Notes under the pieces: model-generated
What the model was told of the DNA's origin: nothing
The model's database searches: none
What the model saw: the letters and a program-made list of their open reading frames with translations, nothing else
In this document: piece after piece, positions 18,913 to 27,865 of the stretch
Layout of the letters: each line of letters opens with the position of its first letter
How positions within the stretch are numbered: the stretch's first letter is position 1
Assembly: GCF_001439915.1 (NCBI RefSeq)
Contig: NZ_LMBW01000011.1
Coordinates: forward strand, 3,388-67,387
Source: Fredinandcohnia humi
GTDB taxonomy: Bacteria > Bacillota > Bacilli > Bacillales > Bacillaceae_L
Direction: 5' to 3'
DNA: 64,000 bases
Position numbers and translations under genes: made by a program

Positions 18913-20100
18913 TTACTTATTAGCTTCTAATGCCACCGTTTTCTTGCTCCCAATTAGATACACTAACAAAATTATTATCATAAAGGCTGCAGAATAACTA
19001 AAAGTCATGCCGTACCCAACACTTTTAGCCAAGAACCCAAGACCTACTGATCCAATCGCTAGACCAGCATCTATAAAAATAAGGAGCATAGAATTAGCTG
19101 TTGCTTTTTTCTCGGGTGGAACAAGAGTTAATGCCCACGCTTGGATAATTGGATGGATGATGGCAAATGCGATTCCAAATAATACCCCTGAAACCCAAAT
19201 CATCCACATGGTAGTAGAAAATCCTAATAAGATCAAACCTCCAGCCCCTGAAATAGCGGCTGGAATAATTAGGATTCTGTGGCCGAATCTATCGAAAATT
19301 TTACCAGAGAAAGATCGAACTAATACCATTGCAATTCCTTGTGCGATAAAAAACTGCGCTATTTTTCCGCCAACATTAATCTCTTTTCCAAACGCACCCA
19401 TAAAGTTGACTGTCCCTGCAATTGTAATATAATTAAACGCTACCAGAATACATGGAAGAAGGACACGCTTATCGAACATGTACTTATAGAAAGGTTCTTT
19501 GTTTGTCGCCTGTGGACTTTCCTTTTCTTTTATAACCGTATTTTTTGTGAAAAAACTACAAACAAATGAAAAAGACATAAGACCGAGAGTTAACATCATC
19601 AAGGAATGGAATGAAAACTTTGCAAGATAAGAAATCGCGATTAGTGGCCCCATTGTCGTCCCAACGCTTGTAGACATTGCAAAAAAAACAATACCCTCAC
19701 CTAACCGAGATTTAGGAACAATATTACTTGATATCGTAAAGACTAAAATCGTAAGCATACTAAATCCAATACCTTGTAGGGCTCTAATGAATATTAAAAA
19801 TCCGATAGAGTCGTTTACAAAAGTAAGACCAATTGTGCCCAAAAAATAAAGGAGGGAAATAATAAGGAGCAATTTCATATTAACTTTTTGGATAATTACA
19901 CTTGCAAAGAAACGCGTAATTAGTGATGCTAACATTAAGGTCGTGGTCATGATTCCTGCAATCGCAGGATTATCACTAATGGTTGATACAAAAATTGGGA
20001 AACCTGCTGTAATCATATAAAAAGAAGCGAACATTACTAAAGACAGTAATATAATAATTACATATTGGTTTGTCCATAATTTAACTTTTTCTTTACCCAT
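18913..20100 (-). CDS. MFS transporter
   Basis: A 395-residue major facilitator protein with about 12 predicted transmembrane helices and a charged central loop (TKNTVIKEKESPQATNKEP, about residues 190-208). The GIMTTTLMLASLITRF segment and the RALQGIGFS stretch resemble drug/proton antiporters of the DHA1 type. It is transcribed toward the bacteriocin operon, so co-transcription is excluded; a role in export of or resistance to the bacteriocin is conceivable but unsupported. The start is ATG at 20100. Substrate unknown. Confidence 0.8.
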   Translation of the reverse strand: MGKEKVKLWTNQYVIIILLSLVMFASFYMITAGFPIFVSTISDNPAIAGIMTTTLMLASLITRFFASVIIQKVNMKLLLIISLLYFLGTIGLTFVNDSIGFLIFIRALQGIGFSMLTILVFTISSNIVPKSRLGEGIVFFAMSTSVGTTMGPLIAISYLAKFSFHSLMMLTLGLMSFSFVCSFFTKNTVIKEKESPQATNKEPFYKYMFDKRVLLPCILVAFNYITIAGTVNFMGAFGKEINVGGKIAQFFIAQGIAMVLVRSFSGKIFDRFGHRILIIPAAISGAGGLILLGFSTTMWMIWVSGVLFGIAFAIIHPIIQAWALTLVPPEKKATANSMLLIFIDAGLAIGSVGLGFLAKSVGYGMTFSYSAAFMIIILLVYLIGSKKTVALEANK

Positions 20101-20297
20101 GGTATATAGTACCGCCCTTCAAGGCTAATTCTAAAAATAGTGATGATTTATACGTGAAAATTGTTTTTTAATCAAGACAAATTTATTCTTTACCTTATTA
20201 TTAAAAAATATTTAGAGTTGTCTTCAATTAAAGGAATTAATAATAAAAATACCTTCGTAGATGGAAATGTGAATTTAATATATACTAGTTTAAAAGG

Positions 20298-20335
20298 AAA
20301 AAGCCTTGTGATTTTTAATTACCATAAGGCTTTTT
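20298..20335 (-). terminator. Terminator downstream of the small gene on the minus strand
   Basis: AAAAAGCCTT / AAGGCTTTTT arms with A/T tracts on both sides; in minus-strand direction it follows the stop of the 91-residue gene by a few bases. Confidence 0.6.
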
Positions 20336-20340
20336 AGATT

Positions 20341-20616
20341 TTAGTAAAGGGTAGGAGTAGGATAGCAGGCAACAGCATCTATTAGTCTTGGGTCAATACC
20401 GTAGAATTGCCAGAAAGCACCGTTCCATCTATAACCAGATACTTCTCCATATTCCACACGAGTAGGGTAAAACCAAAATTGACTGCCATTTATAAGCCAT
20501 ACATAAGTGTTTTGATATAGACAGTCTACGATATAGGACACGGAAGGTTTTGGTGGTATAAATGTTGGAGGTGGGGATTGTGGACTCATCGTCCCCTGGC
20601 GTGGGAAATATCCCAT
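20341..20616 (-). CDS. Small conserved Bacillus protein of unknown function
   Basis: A 91-residue protein. The N-terminus is proline-rich (SPQSPPPTFIPPKP) and the remainder is aromatic-rich (TYVWLINGSQFWFYPTRV and SGYRWNGAFWQFYGID). The pattern of a W-x-NG, FWFYP, GYRWNG and FYGIDPR series resembles short bacillar proteins often mislabelled as transporters. There is no signal peptide or transmembrane helix. The minus-strand ribosome site AGGAGTG is close to the start. An 8-bp inverted repeat (CTCAACAT / ATGTTGAG, 20643-20661) just upstream may be an operator. Function unknown. Confidence 0.65.
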   Translation of the reverse strand: MGYFPRQGTMSPQSPPPTFIPPKPSVSYIVDCLYQNTYVWLINGSQFWFYPTRVEYGEVSGYRWNGAFWQFYGIDPRLIDAVACYPTPTLY

Positions 20617-20876
20617 GTGATTTCACTCCTTTTAGTTAGGTTCTCAACATTATATGTTGAGCAGTAGTAAAAGGATAATTTAACGGCAAAACTAAAGATT
20701 GTGAAGTAAAGCATTAAAATTAATGGGATTTTAATGGATAATAAAGCCTAATTTCCGTATTTTTTTCGAGGACTTATGTTTATGGTCTTCCACAAACTCG
20801 AAATCATAATAGTCCTTTGTTTTTGAGAAACAATAAATTGAGAAGTAATAAAAAAGGACATAAAGCGAGGAGTTTT

Positions 20877-21400
20877 ATGAAAAAGGTTGTAATGTTTTTC
20901 CTATGTCTTCTTATACTCATTCTTCCATCACAAATTTTTGCTCAACGTAAAGTACCTATTTTAAAATATCATTCGATTGACGAATTTAAAGGGCAGGTTT
21001 CTAAGGAGTTATATGTAAAATTGAAGATTTTAGAGAAACAAATGATTTATCTAAGAGACCATGGATACACACATTATTAACTTTTGTTCGATGGCAAGAC
21101 ATTTATAAAGTAAACTAACCCATTTTCATTACCTTTGATGATGGTTACAAAAACAAAACAATCTATACGAAAATAGCCTTTTATAAAAAACAAAAAACAG
21201 AGAATAATCCCTGTTTAGTTATTACTATATGCATTTTGTAATTTGTGTCCTTAAGTATGGTACTGGTGGACCGGAGATTTTTTTATCCACACAATTGGTT
21301 TATGTGCTCAAGAATTATAAAAAAACTATTATCCATTATTGGGTAGTTATGTGACGCAGACCCACTATAAAAAACAAGTAATTCTGCACGTACTTAAATA
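20877..21400 (+). pseudogene. Polysaccharide deacetylase remnant (YxkH-like)
   Basis: An intact signal peptide (MKKVVMFFLCLLILILP, cleavage near FAQ) and the family start KVPILKYHSIDEF are followed by a stop at 21078. The next part is readable in another frame as PIFITFDDGYKNKT (from about 21119), the NodB-domain metal-binding FDDGY motif. Further stops follow, so this carbohydrate esterase, which would have acted on cell-wall or surface glycans, is dead. The right end is approximate. Confidence 0.7.
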
Positions 21401-21474
21401 ATTTTATAATGTACTGTCACCATGAGTAATATATCGAAGTCGATAAAAAACATGACCTGTAGTCAATAGATTTA

Positions 21475-22029
21475 CTACTTATTTCGTGCCCACGGTGTAC
21501 CTAAACGCGGTAGTGCCCAGCGATCTAGTCCATACCAGCCTGCTACCTTCCAAGCTAGGACTAACCAGGTTGCAAGAATAAAGAGGACTGGGTTTGCACT
21601 TAATGTACCTGCAAATAAAAATGTAGCATTCATAATACTTCCGAAGAAAGCAGCAATTCCTGTGAGCAGACCTAAGACTAATCCTAAGCCAACCGCTATC
21701 TCTCCAAAAACAACTATATAGGAAAAAACAGTTGAATTTGGAAGTACTATGTTTTCTAAAAACATTGCATACCAGCTTGCAACATCACCACCAGTTTCCG
21801 ATTTTTCAATCGCTCCACCAACAAAGCCTTTAATGGCTGCACCAGCATTTTCCCCTGTCCAAACTGGGTTTCCAAATTTCCCCCAGCCTGAAGTCAACCA
21901 AGTAAATCCTACATACAAACGAATAACTAACCAAATCCAAGCAGAACGAGTGTTGTTAAACAAATACCAGGATACAGGATTTTCTGGGATAACAATTTCA
22001 TTCCCTGATCTAAAGTCATTTCTTCCCAT
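21475..22029 (-). CDS. DoxX-family membrane protein
   Basis: A 184-residue protein with four predicted membrane helices. The start is ATG at 22029, chosen over a codon 24 bases upstream because AGGAGGAAG precedes it on the minus strand. The segment IWLVIRLYVGFTWLTSGWGKF is the DoxX signature, including the conserved Arg and Gly-Lys-Phe. DoxX proteins sit in the cytoplasmic membrane; members are linked to thiosulfate oxidation or to redox-stress complexes with superoxide dismutase, but most bacillar copies are uncharacterised. It stands alone. Confidence 0.8.
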   Translation of the reverse strand: MGRNDFRSGNEIVIPENPVSWYLFNNTRSAWIWLVIRLYVGFTWLTSGWGKFGNPVWTGENAGAAIKGFVGGAIEKSETGGDVASWYAMFLENIVLPNSTVFSYIVVFGEIAVGLGLVLGLLTGIAAFFGSIMNATFLFAGTLSANPVLFILATWLVLAWKVAGWYGLDRWALPRLGTPWARNK

Positions 22030-22156
22030 TAGACTTCCTCCTTTCCTATTCACATAGATTATAACAGGTATATACTCCTATTGGGAGTCATTCTTAAAGT
22101 TCCGGAGGTTCACTTACTATGGGAATACTTGTATTGTTTTGTTTTTTTGCCCCGGA

Positions 22157-22744
22157 CTATTCTTCTTTCTGGATGCTCAGGTCCATTTCCATTTTTACTG
22201 CATTTTCGCCGTCCAAATAATATGTCACTCCAAACCTGGAACCTTCTCCATCTTTATTAAGAGCAACATCAAGATCGTTTAATAATTGTTTCATATAGTC
22301 GAAAGCTTTCAATTGGGCTTCCTGAACAGGCTTCCATTTGTCAATCGAATCAACCCTGTCTTTCGCACCTCCATTGCCATCAATGTGAGCAGTACGGACG
22401 AATTGTTCGTGTGAGATTATACTTGTGATCATAAATAGGTTGGTGAAATCTTTTTCAAGATTATCGCCTTCACCACGTATATAACCTCTTAATCCTCCCG
22501 ATATTTTTTCCGCCAACAGATACTGTTCATATCCTTCCTCGTAGTTTCCGCTAGGGACTTTATTTACCTCAACAAGTGCATCAGCAACAAATTCTTTTGC
22601 CCCAACAGAAACATCTTCCCACTCAATTGAATAGTCTTCTTCAGTTTCAACATACTCATCATCTTTAGTAGTTTGCTCATAATCACACCCAACTAACAAT
22701 CCTCCGACTAAGAATCCCGTTACAAGGAACTTATGTAAATTCAA
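22157..22744 (-). CDS. Putative lipoprotein of unknown function
   Basis: A 195-residue protein. The N-terminus MNLHKFLVTGFLVGGLLVGCDYE contains a lipobox (LLVGC), so lipidation at the cysteine near residue 20 and attachment outside the membrane are expected. The mature part is acidic and mostly helical; no known domain was recognised. The TTG start at 22744 is supported by AGGAGGTAAT on the minus strand. Its only near neighbour is the DoxX gene on the same strand. Confidence 0.65.
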   Translation of the reverse strand: MNLHKFLVTGFLVGGLLVGCDYEQTTKDDEYVETEEDYSIEWEDVSVGAKEFVADALVEVNKVPSGNYEEGYEQYLLAEKISGGLRGYIRGEGDNLEKDFTNLFMITSIISHEQFVRTAHIDGNGGAKDRVDSIDKWKPVQEAQLKAFDYMKQLLNDLDVALNKDGEGSRFGVTYYLDGENAVKMEMDLSIQKEE

Positions 22745-23292
22745 TTGTATTACCTCCTAAATTCAAACTATTTTTTAATAATAACATTTTCGGTTGCTAA
22801 AGCGGGGAGAAAGCGAGGAGATATTAATAGTGTTTTGTTTTTGACATCCAAAAAGAATCTGTAATCTTTTTTCTATCCAACCATAAAATCATATCTATCC
22901 CCTTATGCAGATATTGTAAATTTATTTTACTAGACCGTGAGAGAAAAAAATAACTAGAGCACTTTACCGTGATCAGATTTACTTAAGAATTCTTAGCACA
23001 TAGATTATGAGTATTAAAACTCTAACTTCATAAAAATCATTGAAATGATTTTTAGAAAGACTAAGAATAGTACACATAAGATTTTAAAAGGTTTCACTTA
23101 AATGAGGCATCATGAGAAGAATAACTAACAAAAGCACTATAATATATATATAACTAAATCATTTAGGGATAAATAAAATAATATCGAGACCAACATGTGT
23201 TTTTAACACATGTTTTTGTTGTATAAAAGGTTTTTGTAACTTTGTGTCGAAGATTACCAATATAATTGTTCTTAATGAGAAGGTGAAAAATT
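22745..23292. other. Intergenic region, 548 bp
   Basis: AT-rich, with no supported gene. A hairpin AACATGTGTT / AACACATGTT (23192-23214) followed by TTTGTT looks like an orphan terminator; with a TATAAT-like stretch near 23139 it could bound a very short transcript, but nothing proves this. Confidence 0.3.
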
Positions 23293-23418
23293 ATGGTTAC
23301 TCAAGCAGAGGCTATTATTGAAGCTTTTAAATGTATTAGGGGATTTAGAAGTGCAAATGAAATTGAAAGATGGGTAAAAAACGTTTATGGCGACCATTGG
23401 AAACTACATAAAATTTAA
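23293..23418 (+). CDS. Short hypothetical protein (probably truncated)
   Basis: A 41-residue ORF with a fair ribosome site (GAAGGTG). The sequence (AIIEAFKCIRGFRSANEIE and the WVKNVYGDHWK end) resembles the N-terminal part of small helix-turn-helix-like hypothetical proteins of bacilli, which normally continue beyond this point. It is probably a remnant in this decayed zone. Confidence 0.4.
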   Translation: MVTQAEAIIEAFKCIRGFRSANEIERWVKNVYGDHWKLHKI

Positions 23419-23540
23419 TATGGGAAATTACCATAATTGTTGTATTAACTATATTAATAGAAGTAGCAGTTATTACATAGTTAAAACGACTTTAAACTTT
23501 TGATACCTATAATTATCTAATAGAAAGGTGGCCAAATATA

Positions 23541-23663
23541 GTGGACTTTAGTAAACAAATACAAAGAAAATCACAGGAATTAAGAAATATATTGTCAAAT
23601 TATAGGAATCGTGGCTTAAAAGATACAGGAAGTGTGGGAAATGGTCCCCCTCTGTTAGGATAG
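23541..23663 (+). pseudogene. Small gene interrupted by the IS3-family element
   Basis: GTG 23541 behind GAAAGGTGG opens a frame (MDFSKQIQRKSQELRNILSN) that runs for about 30 residues before entering the left end of the IS and stopping. No continuation was recognised on the right side of the element. The product is not identifiable. Confidence 0.4.
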
Positions 23664-23717
23664 ATGTCGTAGGGAACTTTAGTGTATAGTTTAAATCATA
23701 CACGGAGGTTGATCGAC

Positions 23718-24230
23718 ATGAAAAGTAATAATGGTAAATGATATACAAAGGAAGAGAAAGCTACAATTGTTCAGAGAATGATGCCCCCCAATAATGAATC
23801 TGTAGGCCAATTAAGTGGAGAGTTGGGCATTACTGAACCCACGCTTTACAAGTGGAGAAAGCAAGCTAGATTAGCTGGGAACCCCACACCTGGAGATGGA
23901 CAAAGTTCAGAACAATGGAGCAGTGAGGATAAGTTTCTCGTTGTACTGGAAACATACTCAATGAATAGTGCGGAGCTTGCAGAGTATTGTCGCAAAAAAG
24001 GACTTTATAAAGAACAAATAGAAGCATGGCGAGTTTCGTGCCTAAATGCAAATGGCCGAGAATCTAGTCAAGCAAAGCAGCTAAATCAAGAATTGAAAGA
24101 GGAGAAAAAGCGAGCAAAAACATTAGAAAAAGACTTGCGAAAAAAAGAGAAAGCATTGGCAGAAGCAGCGGCCTTATTACTACTTAGAAAAAAGGCCCAA
24201 GCGATCTGGGGGGACCAAGAGGACGAATGA
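23718..24230 (+). pseudogene. IS3-family orfA (helix-turn-helix), internal stop
   Basis: Starting at ATG 23718 the frame reads MKSNNGK, then TGA at 23739, then YTKEEKATIVQRMMPPNN and onward without break; CGA to TGA is the likely change. The remainder is intact, with an HTH (ESVGQLSGELGITEPTLYKW) and a long coiled coil (ELKEEKKRAKTLEKDLRKK). Reinitiation at the ATG near 23778 could make a shortened protein. It overlaps orfB by 4 bp. Confidence 0.75.
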
Positions 24231-25278
24231 TAAGCCCATCAGATCGCGCACTAGCCGTAAAACTCATCCAAGAAGCAAACCAAATCGGTGCGCGGTTAGC
24301 CCTGGCGTGCATAGAATTGAATATTAGCGTACGCACGTATGAACGCTGGGTTTCAGAAGGTGGAATCAAGGAGGATCAACGCCCTATGGCATCACGCCCA
24401 GAGCCAAAAAATAAATTAACGAAGGAGGGAAAACAGGAGATACTGGAGGTCGTTAAAAAAGAGGAATTTGTAGACTTACCGCCCACACAAATTGTGCCAA
24501 AATTAGCGGATCAACGTATTTACATTGCCTCTGAATCTAGCTTTTATAGGGTACTTCGTGAGAATAAAATGCAAAACCATCGGGGAAGAAGCAAGAAGCC
24601 TGAACGTAGATTACCAGAAAGTCATTTAGCAGTAGCCCCAAACCAAGTTTGGACCTAGGATATTACATGGATAAAAGGCCCAGTGAAAGGCATTTATTAC
24701 CGGCTCTACCTTATTATCGATATTTTTAGTAGAAAGATAGTAGGGTGGGAGATTTGGGAAAAAGAAGAGGCAAAATATGCAGAGGAATTGATGAAGAAGA
24801 CGTCATTAGCGAGGAAATCCAAGGGAGACCGCTGGTCCTCCATTCCGACAATGGCAGTCCCATGAAAGCCGCAACATTTCAGGTATTACTTGAAAAGTTT
24901 GGGATCCAAAGCTCTTATTCAAGACCAAGAGTAAGTAATGACAATCCCTATTCTGAAGCCATGTTTCGGACTCTGAAATATCGACCTGAATTCCCGTATA
25001 GAGGATTTGAAACACTTGAGGCTGCACGTGAATGGGCATTAAGATTTGTTAATTGGTATAACTGTATACATTTACACAGTGGTATAAATTTTGTGACGCC
25101 AGAACAATGCCACACATGCGCCCATATTGAAATACTGAAAAAGCGCAAAGAGGTTTATGAACTAGCGAAACAACAGCATCCAGAACGTTGGACGCGCTCT
25201 ACTAGAGATTGGAGTGCACATGATTCAGTGGCTTTAAATCCAATAAAGGACAAGATAGAAAAGGATGGAACAAAATAG
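24227..25278 (+). pseudogene. IS3-family orfB DDE transposase, stop plus frameshift
   Basis: The N-terminal HTH region (ISVRTYERW) runs into a TAG at 24656 in the conserved motif where W is expected before DITW (the first catalytic Asp). The frame then continues (LIIDIFSRKIVGWEI) until a shift near 24820; the C-terminal part resumes in another frame with the second Asp (HSDNGSP) and the Glu (NPYSEAMFRTLK). All three DDE residues are recognisable but the chain is interrupted twice. Confidence 0.8.
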
Positions 25279-25310
25279 TCCCACTGCGACAGAGCTTGAA
25301 TTACCCTTTC

Positions 25311-25356
25311 CCTTCTCATCAAAGAACAGAAAGAATTCTGTTTTTTGATGAGAAGG
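25311..25356. repeat. Long hairpin at the right edge of the IS
   Basis: CCTTCTCATCAAA pairs with TTTGATGAGAAGG, with an inner ACAGAA / TTCTGT arm. It could be a terminator that shields the next gene from transposase transcripts. Confidence 0.6.
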
Positions 25357-25489
25357 CCACCAAGCGAAGCGCGTAGTAACTCTAAAACTATTACACTAGA
25401 AAATAAAGAAAATGCGACAACTATGTTGACAAACACCGAACTTGAGTTTATCGAAATATCATCATGTTTAACTAAATAGTAAAAAGCAA

Positions 25490-25748
25490 AGATTGGAAAC
25501 AGTAAAAGGATTTATAAACTTTGCAGAGAGCCGATGGTTGTTGAGAATCGGTAGTTATAGCCTTTGAACTCCTCCATAAGCTACTCCCTGAACATAATCA
25601 GTAAGGGATGTCGGATTTCTACCGTTATTAAGATAGATGGTGATTGCCACCGAAAATAAGTGGGTTAATATAATTATGATTAATCAATTAGAGTGGTACC
25701 GCGAGCAATGCCTCGTCTCTATATTTTTATAGAGACGAGGCTTTTTTT
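25490..25748 (+). ncRNA. T-box leader, leucine-type, before leuA
   Basis: Diagnostic T-box core GAGTGGTACCGCG at 25691-25703, followed by a terminator (CCTCGTCTCTATA / TATAGAGACGAGG plus T run, 25711-25748). The antiterminator would use the T-box and pair with the ACCA end of uncharged tRNA. In stem I the likely specifier is CTC (25569-25571, in GAACTCC), a leucine codon, which agrees with the downstream 2-isopropylmalate synthase. Uncharged tRNA-Leu would therefore turn expression on. The left limit is approximate. Confidence 0.85.
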
Positions 25749-25793
25749 ATTTTATTTAAATCAACTCTAATAAAAGTAATGGTGTGATTCAAT

Positions 25794-27496
25794 ATGAAAA
25801 ATGTTGAAAAGTATTCTAGAGGTTACTTTATGCCACCAGTAAAAAGCTTAAAATGGACTGAGAAAGAGTATATTGAGGAAGCACCTACATGGTGTAGTGT
25901 GGATCTTCGCGATGGAAATCAGGCTTTGGTTGTGCCAATGAGCCTAGAGGAGAAACTAGAGTATTTTCAATTATTTTTACAAGTGGGCTTTAAGGAAATA
26001 GAAGTCGGGTTTCCAGCTGCATCTGAAACAGAATACGCCTTTTTACGTACATTGATTGAAGAAAATTTGATTCCAGATGATGTGACAATTCAAGTTTTAA
26101 CACAGTCAAGAGAACATATTATTAAGAAGACATTTGAAGCATTACAAGGTGCAAATAAGGCTGTAGTTCACTTGTACAATTCAACATCTGCCGCGCAGCG
26201 TGAACAAGTATTTAGAAAATCTGAAGAAGAAAATATTGGTATTGCTGTTACTGGCGCAAAAATGATAAAAAAATATGCTGCCGAAACCGAAGGGAACTTT
26301 CAATTTCAGTATTCTCCGGAAAGCTTCACGGGTACAGAAATAGAGTTTGCGCTTGAAATATCCAATAGTGTACTTGATATTTGGCAGCCAACAGTAGATA
26401 ACAAGGTAATAATAAATCTACCAGCTACGGTATCAATGTCAATGCCCCACGTTTACGCCAGTCAAATTGAGTATATGAGTGATAACCTTAGCTACCGAGA
26501 TAATATAATCCTATCACTTCATCCACACAATGACAGAGGAACAGGCGTAGCGGATGCTGAGCTTGGAATGCTTGCCGGGTGAAAAGAGTCGAAGGAACCT
26601 TGTTTGGAAATGGAGAAAGAACAGGGAACGTATACATCATAACACTTGCCTTAAATATGTTTTCACACGGTATAGACCCAAAGCTGAATTTTGAAAATAT
26701 CCCTACCATTATTTCCAAATATGAAAAATTAACAAGAATGAAGGTACACGAAAGACACCCATATGGTGGTGAACTTGTCTTTACTGCATTTTCAGGTTCG
26801 CATCAAGATGCCATTGCGAAAGGTATGAAATGGCACAAGGAAGAAGATCCTCAGTATTGGACTGTACCTTATCTTTTAATTAATCCGATGGATATTGGAA
26901 GAGAATATGAAAGAGATATCATCCGAATAAACAGTCAATCCGGTAAAGGTGGAATCAGTTATATCCTTCAGGAAAAGTATGGATTAACTCTACCTACAGA
27001 AATGCGTGAGAGCTTTGGATATAGTGTGAAGAATGTTTCAGATCGTAACCACAAGGAGCTTATGCCGAATGAAATCTATGATATTTTCATCAATATTTAT
27101 GTGAATATTAACAGCCCGATTGAATTTATCTATTACAACTAAAAACAAAACAGTAATTATGAAACAATCGTATCAATCAGGATAAATAATGAGGAATATG
27201 ATTTAACTGGTGTGGGAAATGGAAGGCTTGATGCTATTAGTAACGCTATACAAAAACAACTGGAAATTGACTATACAGATTTGATTTACAAGCAGCATGC
27301 GCTCGGAACAGGCTCAGAAGCAAATGCTATATCTTATGTAGGAATTACCGGAAAAAATGGTACTGAATATTGGGGCACGGGAATTGACACAGATATTATG
27401 ATTTCCTCAGTAAAAGCTCACTTTAGTGCCGTTAACAACATGGTAACCAGCTTACAACTGCCAATCAAAATAGAATATAGTCATTCAAGAGAATAA
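25794..27496 (+). pseudogene. leuA: 2-isopropylmalate synthase (leuA), broken
   Basis: The encoded enzyme would condense acetyl-CoA with 2-oxoisovalerate in leucine synthesis; it is the longer LeuA2 form. The N-terminal TIM barrel is good ([14 protein letters not shown] with the metal-binding RDGNQ, and [19 protein letters not shown] with the HxH-type metal site). At about 26578 the frame breaks (GMLAG then stop) where GA(N/D)RVEG is expected, and reading resumes one frame over as KRVEGTLFGNGERTGNV. A second lesion, TAA at 27140, interrupts the C-terminal leucine-sensing region, which then continues in frame to 27496 (GTGSEANAISYVG). Two separate lesions make a sequencing error less likely. 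The T-box leader upstream is intact. Confidence 0.85.
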
Positions 27497-27500
27497 AAAT

Positions 27501-27552
27501 AATAAAGCTGATAAATTTACTACTTTGCAAGTAGTTTTTATCGGCTTTATTT
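27501..27552 (+). terminator. Terminator downstream of the leuA pseudogene
   Basis: AATAAAGC-GATAAA pairs with TTTATC-GCTTTATT, with an inner ACTACTT / AAGTAGT arm and T residues at the end. The remaining sequence to 27865 holds no recognised gene. Confidence 0.65.
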
Positions 27553-27865
27553 GTGTAGTAGAAAGAAAAAGCAATATATAGTTTATTGACAAACCAAGTA
27601 TCGGATTGGGATTGGAAAATCTCTATTCATACAATTGATTATTTTAGTAAAGCAGCCATTCTTTATTGTTAGCCGGTTTTATATTGGTTACCTTTTTTTT
27701 ACTTAAAATTTACTGAAGATAAAAATAAACTTGAATATTGGAAAAACCAACTGTAAACTTAATATACAAAAATGAATAATTATTTATTAATTAATACATA
27801 GACTAGTCATTATTATATTACTAGAATAACAGAGGCTAATATTGATAAACATGAGGAGGGATTTT

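Larger units (their letters stand above)
23640..25310 (+). mobile_element. Degenerate IS3-family insertion sequence
   Basis: An element of about 1.67 kb with the two-gene IS3 layout (orfA HTH protein, orfB DDE transposase). Both genes are broken. The ends are estimated: a short inverted CTCTGT core lies near the left (about 23650) and right (about 25292) ends, but neither a full terminal repeat nor a target duplication could be defined. Because both genes carry inactivating changes, the element cannot move by itself. Confidence 0.65.

Noticed and set aside
18913-20100. MFS protein as dedicated bacteriocin exporter
   Set aside because: It is on the opposite strand behind a hairpin, and MFS proteins usually export small molecules; only proximity supports it.
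25311-25356. Terminal inverted repeat of the IS element
   Set aside because: The two arms are adjacent and form one hairpin; no matching copy is found at the left end.
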